NCBI GenBank assembly: GCA_013398955.1
Contig: VWPU01012724.1
Span: 62,001-126,000 of the forward strand
Source: Callaeas wilsoni
Lineage: Eukaryota; Chordata; Aves; Passeriformes; Callaeidae
Direction of reading: 5' to 3'
DNA length: 64,000 nucleotides
Shown here: positions 51,939 to 64,000 of the stretch, piece by piece
Numbering within the stretch: the first letter of the stretch is position 1
How the letters are laid out: each line of letters opens with the position of its first letter
Position numbers and translations under genes: made by a program
The notes under the pieces: generated by a model
The model's input: the letters and a program-made list of their open reading frames with translations, nothing else
Told to the model about the DNA's origin: nothing
The model's database searches: none

Positions 51939-51974
<36 letters not shown>
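51915..51974. repeat. Compound TA/TG/TA/CA microsatellite with perfect palindrome
   Basis: The order is (TA)n-(TG)n-(TA)n-(CA)n. The TG and CA blocks flank a central TA block so that 51,929-51,966 is a perfect 38-bp palindrome (19-bp arms, no spacer). Alternating purine-pyrimidine over about 60 bp favours Z-DNA and cruciform extrusion, and such tracts are length-unstable. Confidence 0.95.
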
Positions 51975-54900
51975 TCACTTTAATGTCCACCTGTTCAGAA
52001 TAAGGTTAAGGGCATAAAGTTATGACCTCTCAGAGTCTGTCCTCTGACAGGTTTCAGCATTACAGCTTGCAGACAGTAGAGGACTAGATACTGATGAAAT
52101 AGAAGAGAAGACAATATCTGTCAGGCACTGTTTTATGCAAAAGTGGTATTTTATCATAATTTCCACATGTACTCTAGATTGTAGATACTTGTAAGAGTAC
52201 AGCTGTCATTACTATCCTTTCTTCAGAGACAGTGTGCATCCACTAAAAAGATCTATGCTTCACATATGAAATCCAGTTTATATTTAGTTTTCTGTTGATT
52301 TATAATGTTAGGCCCTCAACCACAAGTTAGATGCAGTTATCCTTGTAAATACTTACACTGTGAGATCGAGGGTGCCTACACTGAGCTTAATGCTCAGATC
52401 TGTGAGGGGACTAACCCGAGAGGTGCGGGAGCCCAGTGACTCCAGCAACGCAATAGACACATCACTAAAAAGAAACCTCCCAGGGAGAGCAAATGTCCCC
52501 ATAGTGAAACTCAGAAGTGCTAGCGCCCTGGGCTATGTACCCAAGTCAAGGCTACAAGGAACTACATGCTTCTACTTCGAACTCATATCTGAAAAATTTT
52601 ATCCTGACTGTACTCTTTAAATATTGGGGGGGTGGTGTGGAAGTCAAAAAATCGTCTGGCAGCTTGGACAGCAAGGATAATTTTTTATTTAAATCAGATT
52701 CAGAGCACCTATATCTAAGTGGATGTCTGTCTATTTTGTCCCTCTCAAAGGTGGCTCACAGATTATGCATGCAGAGAGAGATGGGCTTGGGATCCCTCCC
52801 ACAGGTATTCCCAGGGAAAAGATCTTCAGCAATGCTTACATATAGATACACTCCCAGTGTGGACATAATTATAAAGAAAAATGAAACTTTGCACTCTCTT
52901 TAGAATTGGGAAGAAAAGAGCAGTATGTCTAGTATTGATCACCTTTTTTTAACTAAAAAGAGTCTTCCTAAAAAAAAAACTAAGACTGATTAGACAAAAG
53001 ACTAAATTGCATGTGTTCATTTACATATGTACACATATGTATATAAGTGTGTATGTCATGTGTATGCATGTTCATATTTCCTTATATGCTAGGGGAAAAT
53101 AAATGCAGCAAAGATAATCTCAGTGCTAACATTACTCAGAACAAACTCCTCTGTGCCCATGGCAGACAGTAAAATAAGTAACCACAGCAGGGAAGAGTCA
53201 GGCAGGGTATTAGAAAAACAATAAGAATATTCAGGCACGAAAATCTGTGGCAGAATCTCTAGTATCGGGGACAACCTAGAACAGATCAGCTGGTCATCTG
53301 TTAGCTTAAAACATACAGCTGAAATCCACTTAGAAAGGAAAAAATCTGTTACGGAAGAAGGGTGAATTATTTGGTCTCATGAGATGTGCTCTAGCCCTAT
53401 CTTTTTATTGATGATGAAGGAAACACAAGGCTGGATTGGAGCCTTGCTACAAGAAATATTAGGAACACTGTTTCTGTGACTGATTCCTAGCTCAGCAGGG
53501 TATGTTTTGGTGCAGTGGTAGACTTCAGAGGTGAGGTCGTATGAATGAAAAATATTGGTTTATCTAACCTGGAGACCTCTTTTTGTGGCAATTTTTCAAA
53601 CATATACAAACCTGCTGCAGGAACTGGAAAAACCTAGTCATGTGATCAGATAGCCTTAAATAATTCATGAGTCCACAAACAGTGACCAGGTCTGCCTATG
53701 TCTGCTTGGAATTTTGGCATAGCAAGTAATGTAAGTCCCTGCTCTCCACAACTCAAGCAGTTAAAGAAAGAAAACATCCATTGGCTAAGCCACAGAATCC
53801 TCCCTAATGCCACCACACAAGTTACCAAAGAAGTGTCCATTCTCATGAACAAAGTGTCTCCATTTTGAAATGTACCCCAGGGAAAGTCTCCTGGATGATG
53901 TAAGCATTGACAGATCTAGTCTAGTCACATTTATTATAATCAGGTTTTCAGACCCACTATGGGAAATTTATTTGTCCCTGAAATCACCATTTGGTTTCTG
54001 GGTACATTATAAGTGCCTTCAACTAGGAACAAAGGATAAAGTTCTAAGATTATTAGATATACTTTTAAAAAGCAATGTTGATGTTCTTCACATTGTAGAG
54101 CAAAAAAGTGCAATTCATTTTTGCAGAAATATATCCCTTTTATTAGCTGGAGATTTGACTGCCCTAAACGCACTTGATCAAAAAATCATTGTCTTTTCTA
54201 TTGAAGCCAGTCAGAGATCAAGAGATATTTATGGATAATTTCCATCACCAACTCAAAGAATGTTATTTCATACAATGTTTCTGCTTTAGCTGGAAGAAGA
54301 GACACCCATCTCAGTCTAAGGCAGATTGTGTCACTTTTCTCTGTGATCCTCTGAGCACTGATGAGGAAGTTTTGCTGAACTCCAGCCTTAGGACCCCTCT
54401 TTCCTCCAGGAGCAAAATGACATGCCTAACTCAGGACCATGAAAATGAGTGCAAATTCTAATCTGTTTCAGCTTCCTCCTGCATGGATAAGGAATTGATT
54501 ATGTTGATTAACATAAAGTGCCCTTACACCTAGATTTTATAGTAAGCCTTATTTGAAAACAATTCACTTTATTCCCATTGGACAGAGCAAGATATTTTAT
54601 TTTAATGGAGAAATTCCTTGAAGAATCTGTTTTCACTCTCTCTGTTTTTTCTTCAGTTTTCATATGTCATATCTTGACTGTAAAAATCTCTTCTCACCCC
54701 CATTTATCTTCTGACGTCAGTGGCTATCCATTTTCCCAAAGCTTGTTTTGACAACCTAATTGAAAATTCCTTTTCTACAGTTTTATTTGTGGGAACTAGT
54801 AAAACCTAGTTCTTAATGGTCATTTAAGCTTACTGCTTTTTTAACTACCTAGGAAAGTAGGAAGTCTGTTTCCTTATGTCTAATATAGCTTGTTTTTTGT

Positions 54901-57683
54901 ATGGGGGGGGCAGATTTCAAGCTCTTAACCTCTTCAGATATTTTTTTAAATATTTAGGAGTAAAATGAAGGAAAGATATGTTTAAACAATGAATCAACAA
55001 CAGCTTTAAGGCATCTGAAACTTTCTCTTAACTCCATTCTTATGCACAGAATAAGGAAAGTTTAAATTAATTCAGCTCCTTGCCTCCACATTGTAGCCAA
55101 GGTAAGGATAAATATCTATAAGGATAAGTACTACCACACCCAGTTCAAGTCCATTTTATGTTTTTTACCCAGTCACAGCTTATACTTTATAATGAAATGC
55201 AGTACAACATTAATGATACATGTTCAAACAGGACTTACAGAAGTGGTAAGCAAAATTGCCCATGACCTGCTGCAGGGTTAGAACAAAATCTAATTAATTG
55301 CTTATTAAAACTGTTCATGGTGGTTGTGCATAAACAACCAAGATTTGCATATACATTCACTCTTCAGGTTTAATTTAAGCCCAGCAATACCACTCACTGT
55401 AGTATACAAAAATATAAAAACTACATAAGGTTAGATAGCAAATAGGATAAGTATGGTACATTTCCTGATTCACTTACTGGTAAAACAGCCAAATAGAAAC
55501 AAAAAATCTGTCATAGAATATTTGCAGTTTACTAATTTAGACAAAAGTTCAATTGGCCATTGGTCTAGCTGTAGAAGTCATCCCAAATTAATAATGCCTA
55601 AAACATACTGAGAAAATGAAATTAATTTAATTATGAGAATTTCCCTAACAGCTTTATATTGTTTTATCCAATAAGCCCAAAAAAGCGTGAATATCACTTT
55701 AAAAAGTGAGACAGACTAGATCAGCACTTGCACTGTAAAAGTAAAATAACTAGAGAACTGAGTGAAAAAGTAGGTAAAAATATAAAAAGAAAAACCATGA
55801 AGCAGCTCAAATTTAACATGAAAATGTGAAGGTAGTCTACCTAATAAGGACCAGAAAATGCAACAATTTTGTATAGGTTTGGAGTTTTTTCCTTGATTAA
55901 ACACTAAAAAAGTAGAATAATATAACTTTCATAGCAATCATCAACACCTTCCTCATTTGGTAGGAAAGAATATAAATAATGCAGGAACACACCATTGAAC
56001 CTTTTTAGTTCCAAACATTATTGTATCTTATAGGCAGTCAAAATATGAAACATGAACAATTACCTTTTACACCGGTTTAGGCATTGTAATTTTTATATTC
56101 TAGATCCATATAATTAGGTAAGGAGCTGTAAAACATAATCCTAATCACACTGCCACAGAGCATAGCATTAAGTACATAAATGAGTTTTGCATGTTTAAGT
56201 GTTAATTATTTCTAATTACTAATCAATTACTTCATTTCTATTTTGTTTTTTCAAAAGAAAGGCCATAAAAACTTTGTCATTTTCTTATCTAATCAATATT
56301 CTATAAACTCTTTTTAAAGCTTACATATAAAAAATGTTTTGCCCAACTTTCTTATTCATATCTTTTTGCATAAAGAGCCCTAGTGCACCTAAAAATACCA
56401 TTCAGGAGAAAAATGTAAGATTATAAATGAGGCACCATGCCCTACTACTCAGACAGCTGCATCACATATTTTCACATAATAGTTGCTTAGAATCTTAGTA
56501 GCACTTTGCAAATCACAGCTTCTAACAACTGTCAGCAACTGGCAGGCACTGTCAAAACAAATATCAATACAAATTGACAGCTATCAGAGCAGCAGATGTG
56601 CAGTTCAAAATCTCTGATTTCCTACAGCTATATTTGGGGTGGAGAAGACTGTTGAGAATGAAGCAACATGAAAACTTCTAACTCTCTCCAAGCATTAAGC
56701 AGACAATCTGGTTCCTTCTGAATAGTCTGCAGCACAGTACATCCAATATCAGTCAAAGCTGAAGCACTGCTATTATCTGTGATGCCAGTGTCTCTGTCTA
56801 GGCATGCCAGAGCAGTGACATTCTGAAATTCTCTTGCACATCATAATCACAATCTACACAAATTGCCTCTGCGTGCCTGAAAGAACACCTGTACCATTTG
56901 CTGTTAGTTTGCCCCTCAATGTGTCTTACCACCACTGAATAAATAGAATATTTAGTAACATGCTAGAAGAACTTGGAGTTGGATGGAAAAACAAGAGCCT
57001 CCAGAACCATTATCTTTTATAATAGTTTGCAATCTGCAACACCTTAGCATTCACTGAGGGGGTTATTTCTTCATTTATTTTTCTCACAATAACCATACAA
57101 TTAATGAGTGTTGTATTGCCTTATACTAGTTAAATGAAAACTTTATTGCCTTTCCTACGTTTTAATGTCAAAGCTTGGCACAGCAGAATTTACTAATGGT
57201 GGAGTCATTCTTGATCACAACCCCACGGCCACAGATACAATTCACAAGCAATTTCCGTTCCTCTTCCTGTTTTGCCCACTTCAGCTCAGCAGCATGGCAA
57301 GCACCTCAACATTTTCTGGTGAATATGGCTTCCTTATGAAAAAAACCTCCATGCTATTTGCTATACCTAAAGACTGTGAAATTCTTCTACTGACCACATT
57401 TATCCTTCCCTGCAATATTTTAAGACAGTTTGGAACAGGAGAACCATCATGAAGCACACACCTTAAATTGACATGGCTGAGATACAAAAAGTTTCAAAAC
57501 TCATTTACATGTACTAAACTGGCACACACCTACAAATAACATTTGACAGGCTTGGCAGAGCTGATTAAACTTCGCCTGTGCTCTGGCTCTCCCCAGTCTC
57601 TCTCAGTTTCTGTTATCCTCTGTAAGTGATGCAGGCTATTGTATAAAATCAAAGGCCTACAAAGATGGCATACAAAATATCTC
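51975..57683. other. Mostly unique sequence, no gene recognised
   Basis: A patch with unusual CpG retention lies at about 52,360-52,560, within an open plus-strand frame of 86 codons with no recognisable motif. Degenerate CATATGTA units lie at 53,020-53,080. The ORF at 53,870-54,238 (122 codons) has no family motif. Homeodomain-type TAATTA-rich stretches near 55,280-55,390 and 56,190-56,240 resemble conserved non-coding elements but cannot be proven from one sequence. Confidence 0.5.
53020..53080. repeat. Degenerate CATATGTA / TGTATG repeat
   Basis: Recurrent ACATATGT palindromes followed by TGTGTATG units. It is a decayed microsatellite. Confidence 0.75.
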
Positions 57684-57706
57684 AAAGCAAGCAACTTGCT
57701 TGCTTT
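57684..57706. repeat. Perfect inverted repeat, 11-bp arms
   Basis: AAAGCAAGCAA, a single C, then TTGCTTGCTTT. The arms are exact reverse complements. Its central 15 bases also occur at 7,036-7,050. Confidence 0.95.
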
Positions 57707-60521
57707 TAAAGTAGGCTGTGGTATTTTGTTGAAAGAGAAAGCCCTTACAATCTTTTTCCCTGTGTGTGGAAAATAGATATTATGGTTTTTACCTTAACTG
57801 TGTCAGACACAGAAGCTACAGACATTATAGCACCATTAATTTCTTATTTAGGTTTCATTGATAGGCCCAAGAAGATACAAAAAAACAGAATAAATGTTCT
57901 GTGTGCATAGAGATTCAATTGCCAGTATTTCCTGGTTGAGATTTTCTTTACAATGGAGCACACAGCTCCTGCATCTTCTCTAAGACCATGATTTGGATAA
58001 ACAGCAGAGTTTCACTGATTATTCAGTCAAATGAAAAGGCTACTCATGGCTCCTCAGGATAAACCAAAGGGCAGAGGGCACCTAGCCTCTCTATTTTTTG
58101 CATATACGTAGGATGGACACACTCCTGATTCCAGCACACCCATTTAACAACGTGAATTACATTGTGTGAGTAACACATTTCAGTGATACGATCATTCCAG
58201 CCTTATTGGGGGGGGAAGGGGGTGGAATTTTTTAAAAAAGAGACATTATGCATCAGACATCAGATAAAATAGCCATCTAAACCAGGTTAGGGCATACCGG
58301 TGGAAGAGGCTAGCACAGTCTGTTTTCAGCTGCTGCGTTATACAGGTCATAGGGCCTGGCTGTGACATATTGTGTCTTTTGGAACAGTAAGTCTCAGCTA
58401 AAAGAATTTATATATGACTTTGGCACAGGAGAAGAGGAGTGGTGGGGAGGAAAAAAATAATTCTAAAAATTGTGAAAAAAATGAAAATGGGATTTGGCAA
58501 AGGACCAGGGCAGCAGAAGGTAAACAGGCAAAAGGAGAGAAGGCTATACACCAGGAAAAGTGTAGGTGGATGAGGAAGGAGCATCAGTCAAAACAAAGCA
58601 CAAAGAGCTGGTGAAGGATAGATACAGGAGGCATTTAGTCCTTGATACAGTGCAAGAACATCTCCAACACGTTGAAGGAGTTGTCAGTGGTTCAAGAACG
58701 TCATGCTGTATATCTTAGATACTTCGTGGTGAGCTGGCACATTTCTTGGTTAGACCATTATGGTTGTTCCAAAGGGCCTCCAGTGGCTGAGGAGCTATTC
58801 TGGATTAATTTCCTCTGAAAGATATCTAGTTCACATGCATCATGAGCACCCTGAACACTAAGATCACTGTAAATGGAGACAGTCAGGAAGGTCGCTTCAG
58901 AAATGTATTTTACTGCTTGATAACTGACTGCTAATGTACACACAGCCTCAGAGAGCAAGATCAATGTTCATCTATTATCTTCTTAAAATCTGGACACCTA
59001 AATACAGAGGAAAACCAATATAAATGTTTGGAGGGGCACATACTGATGCACTCCCTAAACAATTAACCCCAATTTGATAATTTCATGGCAATAAGTCTCC
59101 TAATTGTAAGAGGAAGTGCTACAGTCTTCTAATCATGGCTGGATACAGGAAGATCTCTCTTCATACATTAGTAAAGTGGGCTAAACCACAACAACCCTAA
59201 ATTATGTAAACAGAGGTATTATCTCAGGAAACATTTGAAGTCTATTTGGAAGGTCTAAATTACTTCAGTAGTGGAGCTGAAAATCACTCAAGCATGCTAA
59301 ATAAATAACTCTGCACTCACCGAACTTAGATCATGCTATTATTAAGGCAGAACTATGAAGTGGATGTTGGCAAGTCACTCAAAATTTTAATCTGAAAAAT
59401 CCTTAAATGTAAATATGAGAAATGCAGGAAATTCTTCCTTCAAGGGAAGGGTTTAAAGTATATGATAAAGTATAGGCATTGGTTCATTTTCCAACAATTT
59501 CCAAATCTGAATATCTTGCCCTCAAAATATCCTCAGATACTTGCAAAGCCCAAACCAGTAAACTCGAATTGGAAAATTTAAACATGGTCATAGCCAGAGC
59601 CTGGAGTGATGGTCTGGCAGAAATTCCATGCTCCTGACCTATTTCAGAACGTAAGTTTGCCAGACTAATGAGTTTGTTTACCTGGATTCAAAACACCAGT
59701 GAATTAGATAACATGATATAAAGAACTATTACACTTCAGCTTTCATATTGTGTTTGCAAGAAAATGAGGAAGATTCATAGTCAAGATATTTGTGTTAGAG
59801 AGTGACAATTACAGCGAGCTCTCGAGATCTCACATAACAATAAACAATACACCTAAATGAGGAAATCCTGGAGGTAAAGTGACACTGTCATAGCAACTGA
59901 CTGCCAGGAAAACTGACCTGTCTTTTGCAGCACCAGCTGCCCAGAGCTGAAGAGAAACTCCAAGATACACCAGGCATATGTCTCCCATGCTGCTGAACAG
60001 TCAGAGATGTGCAAAGATTAATAAACACAGTAGCATTTTTCACAATAGCCTAAATGTTGTTAAACATTTCTGCTGCATAAAGTACCAAGAGCTGAATAAA
60101 ATACAAACCGTTTTAATTTTTACTCTAGCCAACAAGCTTCAGAGCACACACTGTGCGCAAACTATGATTCCTAATGCTTTACAGCTGGCAGTGAAATGAT
60201 CATTTGCAATAGCCACAATTACAGTACTACTCATTCATTAGGCAGAGTCATTGTCAGACAGTTATGAGCAAGCCCTTCTTTTAGCAGCAGCAGGGATTTT
60301 TAAAAGTCTGGAGAGCTGACAACCCTCCTGTTTTCATTGGTTGTTCAGGAGCTCCACAAAATTTGGAGCTCATGAGTCCAAAAACAAGCCTCTGAAGAAG
60401 CCACCTGGAGACCCTCCAATTTATTTCCTTTCCCAGAGAAATACTACTGCATGCAGAATTCCCATGGAGCTGTACTTGTTCCTAAGCCACCACATCACAC
60501 TCATGGAGGTGAATCCAGGAC
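57707..60521. other. Unique sequence, no gene recognised
   Basis: No gene was identified. A G-rich run lies at 58,208-58,224. A stretch at about 59,805-59,960 has the balanced, low-repeat look of a conserved element and includes CATAGCAAC, a half-site resembling an RFX X-box. No coding frame is convincing. Confidence 0.5.
58208..58224 (+). repeat. G-rich run (G8-AA-G5-T-GG)
   Basis: Two long G tracts within 17 bp. Enough G for a guanine quadruplex if the G8 tract is split into two or three runs, but loops would be very short and formation is uncertain. Confidence 0.6.
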
Positions 60522-60561
60522 AATAAAGATATAAGACAAAAAAGAAAAAAAAAAAAAAAAA
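60522..60561 (+). other. AATAAA followed by A tail: possible 3' end of a retrocopy
   Basis: AATAAA at 60,522-60,527 is followed about 10 bp later by an A-rich start and then an A17 run (60,545-60,561) ending at unrelated sequence. This is the layout of a reverse-transcribed mRNA 3' end. The preceding open frame (60,341-60,526, 61 codons) has no recognisable motif. Bird CR1 does not use poly(A) tails, so A-tailed retrocopies are rare in birds. No flanking duplication was found, so chance juxtaposition remains possible. Confidence 0.3.
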
Positions 60562-63500
60562 TCAACCTGTCTCTCTGGAGATGATTTAATTTTTTTTTTC
60601 TTAGAAGGCAAAACATGAGTTTAAAGCCTCATTAGACAGAGGAAGACTTGAGTCTGAGCTTTTCATGTTCTGGAACAGAGATTTGCACTCTTGATTAGAA
60701 TAATGTTACTGTTATCACCTCCGGTTCCTAGTAGTGCACATCAGTTCCTGATTTTTTTCCTGAAACCTCTGCACAAAGCCAGCTATCAACTGTATGTATG
60801 CAACATTCACTTTCACATATGACATTGACATATGCAACAGATACAAAAGCACATAAAAGCTTCTATAAAAACTGATTTTCCTTCCCAGCATTATACCAAA
60901 AGCACTGCTTTTTTCTTCAGTTACTATCAGTTTCTTTCACTTTGTTGAACTCTGCCACATGTGGAAAGATAAATTATGTATTGATTTTTTCCTCTGTTTA
61001 ATAGCCTCATGAACAAAGAGGCAGTGGTGTTGAAAATGGTGCTTCTGGGAGAGAAGGAACATCACCCGCAGAGCATTTTGAATCACAGCTCTCTTTTGGG
61101 TGTTTTTTCTTGAAGTTAACAGACTTATCACCACAGAAGCACATTTCCAGAAAGTGCATTCTGCTGATTGCTCCTCAAATTGGAGCAAAGGAGAGCCATA
61201 TGCATTTATCAGGACAGTTCTTCTGCCAACAGTACACCAAAACTAATGGTCCTTTTCTGCCTATGTCCCACTCCCTTTGCTCCTTCATACATTTTATGAC
61301 AGCACACCATTCTCAGTGTTGTTGCTTTGTGGCTACTCCCACACCGAGTATATTTTATGTGCCTATAAAAACTATTCTCCTAGTAGAACTGCCCCAAGAA
61401 ATGCATCACTGGCAATTGCAGCCTTAGGTGAGCAATCACTTCACCGTAATTCACTGTGCCACGCACAATTATAACTACAATAGGTTACTTCTTTATTGAA
61501 CACTACAAATCCTTCAGCTATTAATGGCAGAGTTTTCAGCATGCAGTAGTCAAACGATATTTCATTTCTCTCCTCTTCAAGCACATTTTGTGATGGTGAG
61601 TTAATTCAGCTAGTTAACTAACACCACGAGAATAGTTCCCTCAAGGTATTTTGTTATTTCTTATTTGAAGTTCCCAGTCAGAATAGAGATCAACGATGCT
61701 GGAGGGTGTGCAAAAAAACCACACAGTGTTTATTAAGACATGCTACCACAAAAGAGCTGCCACAGAGTTTTAGGCTCTACTTCAAAAACATACTAAAAAT
61801 GTCAATCATCATTTGGTCCACAAACTAAATAATAACACCCATTCCAGCAGGAGCACTCCATTTCTTATCAACATTTAAACACCAAGTTTTTCCTTCTTTT
61901 GGAAACATAAAAAACTCCAAACATTTCAAAAAGCATCGTTTCAGCTATCTGGATTTCTGATCAGAAACTAGCAGCAAGACAGAGACCTTAATAGAAAGGG
62001 TAAAAAAATTTTGCTAAAACCAATATAGATATGCAGTTTTTGAGAAAACAGCGGAGTACATCAGAATTTTAGCTCACTGAAAACATTCCACATATCATGT
62101 TTGAACACTTTTTCCAAGTAAAATGTATGGCTATATAAAAGAAAGAATTTCTGTCCAAAACAAAAATCTTCCCATCCGAACATAAAAATTAACTGCCACC
62201 CAGTCAAAAAAACCAGAAAAACCTTTCCAGAGGCAGAAGGAAAATTAAGTGACTTCAATGGATTTTTCCATCTCTATTTAGAGTTCGGGCTTTTTTTCTT
62301 TTTCTTTTTTTTATGTTTTGAATGTCTGAATTTTTCAAAATATTTTATTTGGGAAAATTCTAATAAAATCATATAAGAAAAATCCACAGCAAGATTCAAA
62401 GTTCTGGTTGAGGAGGACAAGCATTCCCATTTTGCTCAGCAGCTCCATTTTTAATAGGAGGTATGTGGATTCTTTTCTCTACCGTCTGTGAAGGGAAGCC
62501 TGCTCCATCTCTCATTCCTCCAGAAGGACCCTAAGCAATGGGCTTAGTCTTTCCCACACACCACATGGGACAGCTGTTTAAGGGGTCAGTGAAAAACCAA
62601 CCTCCAGCAGCACCTGCAGAGAGCATTACACCCAGAATGTCCTAGCCCTGGAGGCGTGGATACCAATCTAACTGGTCAGAGGGCCAAACTGATGCGCCAT
62701 GTTTCAGACATCTGTTAATGCCCCTCTCTGCAGGACTCTGGCCTCTCCTTGACCTCCTGTTTCTGGCATGGAGTACTGTATTACCCTTGCTTTTATTACA
62801 AGTAAACAAAATAAACAGTCTGTTTAAGGTTGCAAAAAATCCTTTCAATCACCAGAGCACGTTCTTGATTTCTCATTCAGCTTTTATTTATTTTTCCGTG
62901 GGCTTTTTTTTCCATTTCGCTTCACTGCACTGGGTCCTAAACCCTCCTTCAGCAGCTGACTTGGGCAAAATATTGACACACACACAATTCCACCTACAGC
63001 CTTCTAGGGAAGAGATTGCAGTCCATTTCTCATATCTCCTCAGACTTATTCCTCTCTTCCTTAAAGCTCAGTCTCTGACCCATAGAAGAGCTTGTGACTC
63101 TACTGGAGAGTTTACAAACTGGGCGTCCCTTGAACTTATCACAAGCAAGAGCATCCCACTGCACATCTTTATATGCATCACTGCAACCTCACTCTCTTGT
63201 TTCTCCCAAGAGTTCATTTGAGGATTTCCTTATCACTTACAAGACACTTATAATTTGTGGGAGATTATGCAATAGTCACTGGTGGACTTTGAACACGTAA
63301 AATATTCTGCCTGTCCTAAAAAAAAATTAGAATGATTGTATTCCGAGTTAAACTAGAGCATTAGCTCTGTCCTCTACACAGAGCAAAGCCAGCTATCATT
63401 ATGCATAAAGCAACGTCAAAAGCAAAGCCAGATATTTTATATTTGTGAAACAAAGTCTATTGGGAGCAAAGAAGTAGTTAAATATAAAGCAAAGACATAA

Positions 63501-64000
63501 CATGGAAGAAAATGATGTGTCCAGTGGTGTGTTTGTGTAGAACAAAAGAAGGCAAACAGTTTTCTTTCAGCTCCTGCCCCAAAACTGGCGTCTGTGCTCA
63601 TTACCAATCACTGGTCATTGGCTTTCAGTGGGAGGTGAAGTAACTAGCACATGTCTTCAAAATGAAAGGTTTAAGACATCCAATTTCTATGCAGTCACGA
63701 GCTGTTCTCTTCTCCCTGCTTTAATAGTGTGGATTTTTTTCAAAACGAGATTTTAAGTCCAGTGACATGTCCTCTTGTCCTTGTGAAGAAAGCTGGCTTT
63801 AAGGTCACCTATGGCATCTTAGGATCCTCCCCCTGAGGAAAGGACGTCTGTCACAGGAGAAGATTCTCTGTTACAGAAAGCAAAGATGAACCAGAGACCT
63901 CAAATGCTGATTTTGCTTTAAACTCTGGATCTGTGGTAACATGTGGGAAAGCATTTGTGGTCTGCATCTGAATGTTTAAAAATTCAAGAGCCACTATTCT
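60562..64000. other. Unique sequence, no gene recognised
   Basis: The longest ORF of the window (62,718-63,221, plus, 167 codons) is here. It is rich in Leu, Phe and Ser, has no conserved motif, and overlaps another frame of similar quality, so I do not call it a gene. No repeat family was identified. Confidence 0.5.

Noticed and set aside
53870..54238. 122-codon plus-strand ORF
   Set aside because: No motif, and opposite-strand ORFs of similar length overlap it.
59816..59830. Overlapping SacI, XhoI and BglII sites resembling a cloning linker
   Set aside because: Flanking sequence is ordinary genomic DNA with no vector sequence, so the sites are a chance cluster.
62718..63221. 167-codon plus-strand ORF, the longest in the window
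   Set aside because: No domain or motif, Leu/Phe/Ser-rich composition, overlapping alternative frame, and a length within chance expectation for 64 kb.
1..64000. CRISPR arrays, operons, prophage or other bacterial systems
   Set aside because: The window has CR1 LINEs, avian LTRs and vertebrate-like AT-rich non-coding DNA. No regularly spaced direct repeats or gene clusters were seen.

Overview
This window looks like nuclear DNA from a bird, probably a songbird. It is AT-rich and its six reading frames hold only short, stop-limited ORFs. Its recognisable repeats are typical of birds: 5'-truncated CR1 LINE 3' ends carrying the avian tail motif (ATTCTATG-type octamer), and isolated LTRs that resemble songbird endogenous retrovirus LTRs. 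I recognise no protein-coding exon, tRNA, rRNA or CRISPR array. The stretch is best read as an intergenic desert or a very long intron. Species and family assignments come from remembered repeat consensus patterns, not from a database search.

Layout: 1-6.8 kb is unique AT-rich sequence. An ancient CR1 lies at 6.83-7.70 kb (minus strand). Unique sequence follows to 15.3 kb, where a better preserved CR1 3' end lies at 15.33-15.74 kb (minus). The 15.7-33.4 kb stretch is largely unique and includes a GC-rich patch at 24.3-24.85 kb next to an open frame that could be an exon (23,951-24,265, minus). A solo LTR sits at 33.40-33.83 kb (plus), another old CR1 at 36.16-36.70 kb (minus), and a well-delimited solo LTR with a perfect 5-bp target-site duplication at 42,574-43,226 (minus). 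A short CR1 3' end lies at 44.89-45.03 kb (plus). A third LTR, with a recognisable promoter and poly(A) layout, lies at 49.73-50.07 kb (minus). The rest, 50-64 kb, is unique sequence with a strong TA/TG/CA palindrome at 51.9 kb and a poly(A)-signal-plus-A-tail arrangement at 60.5 kb.

No genes can be shown to work together here. The functional content I can support is transposable-element remnants and the regulatory motifs they brought in. I found no convincing undescribed system. The items most worth checking are the 105-codon phase-0 candidate exon beside the GC-rich patch, the possible mRNA-type retrocopy tail near 60.5 kb, and the LTR at 49.7-50.1 kb with its TATA, octamer, CCAAT and AATAAA modules.
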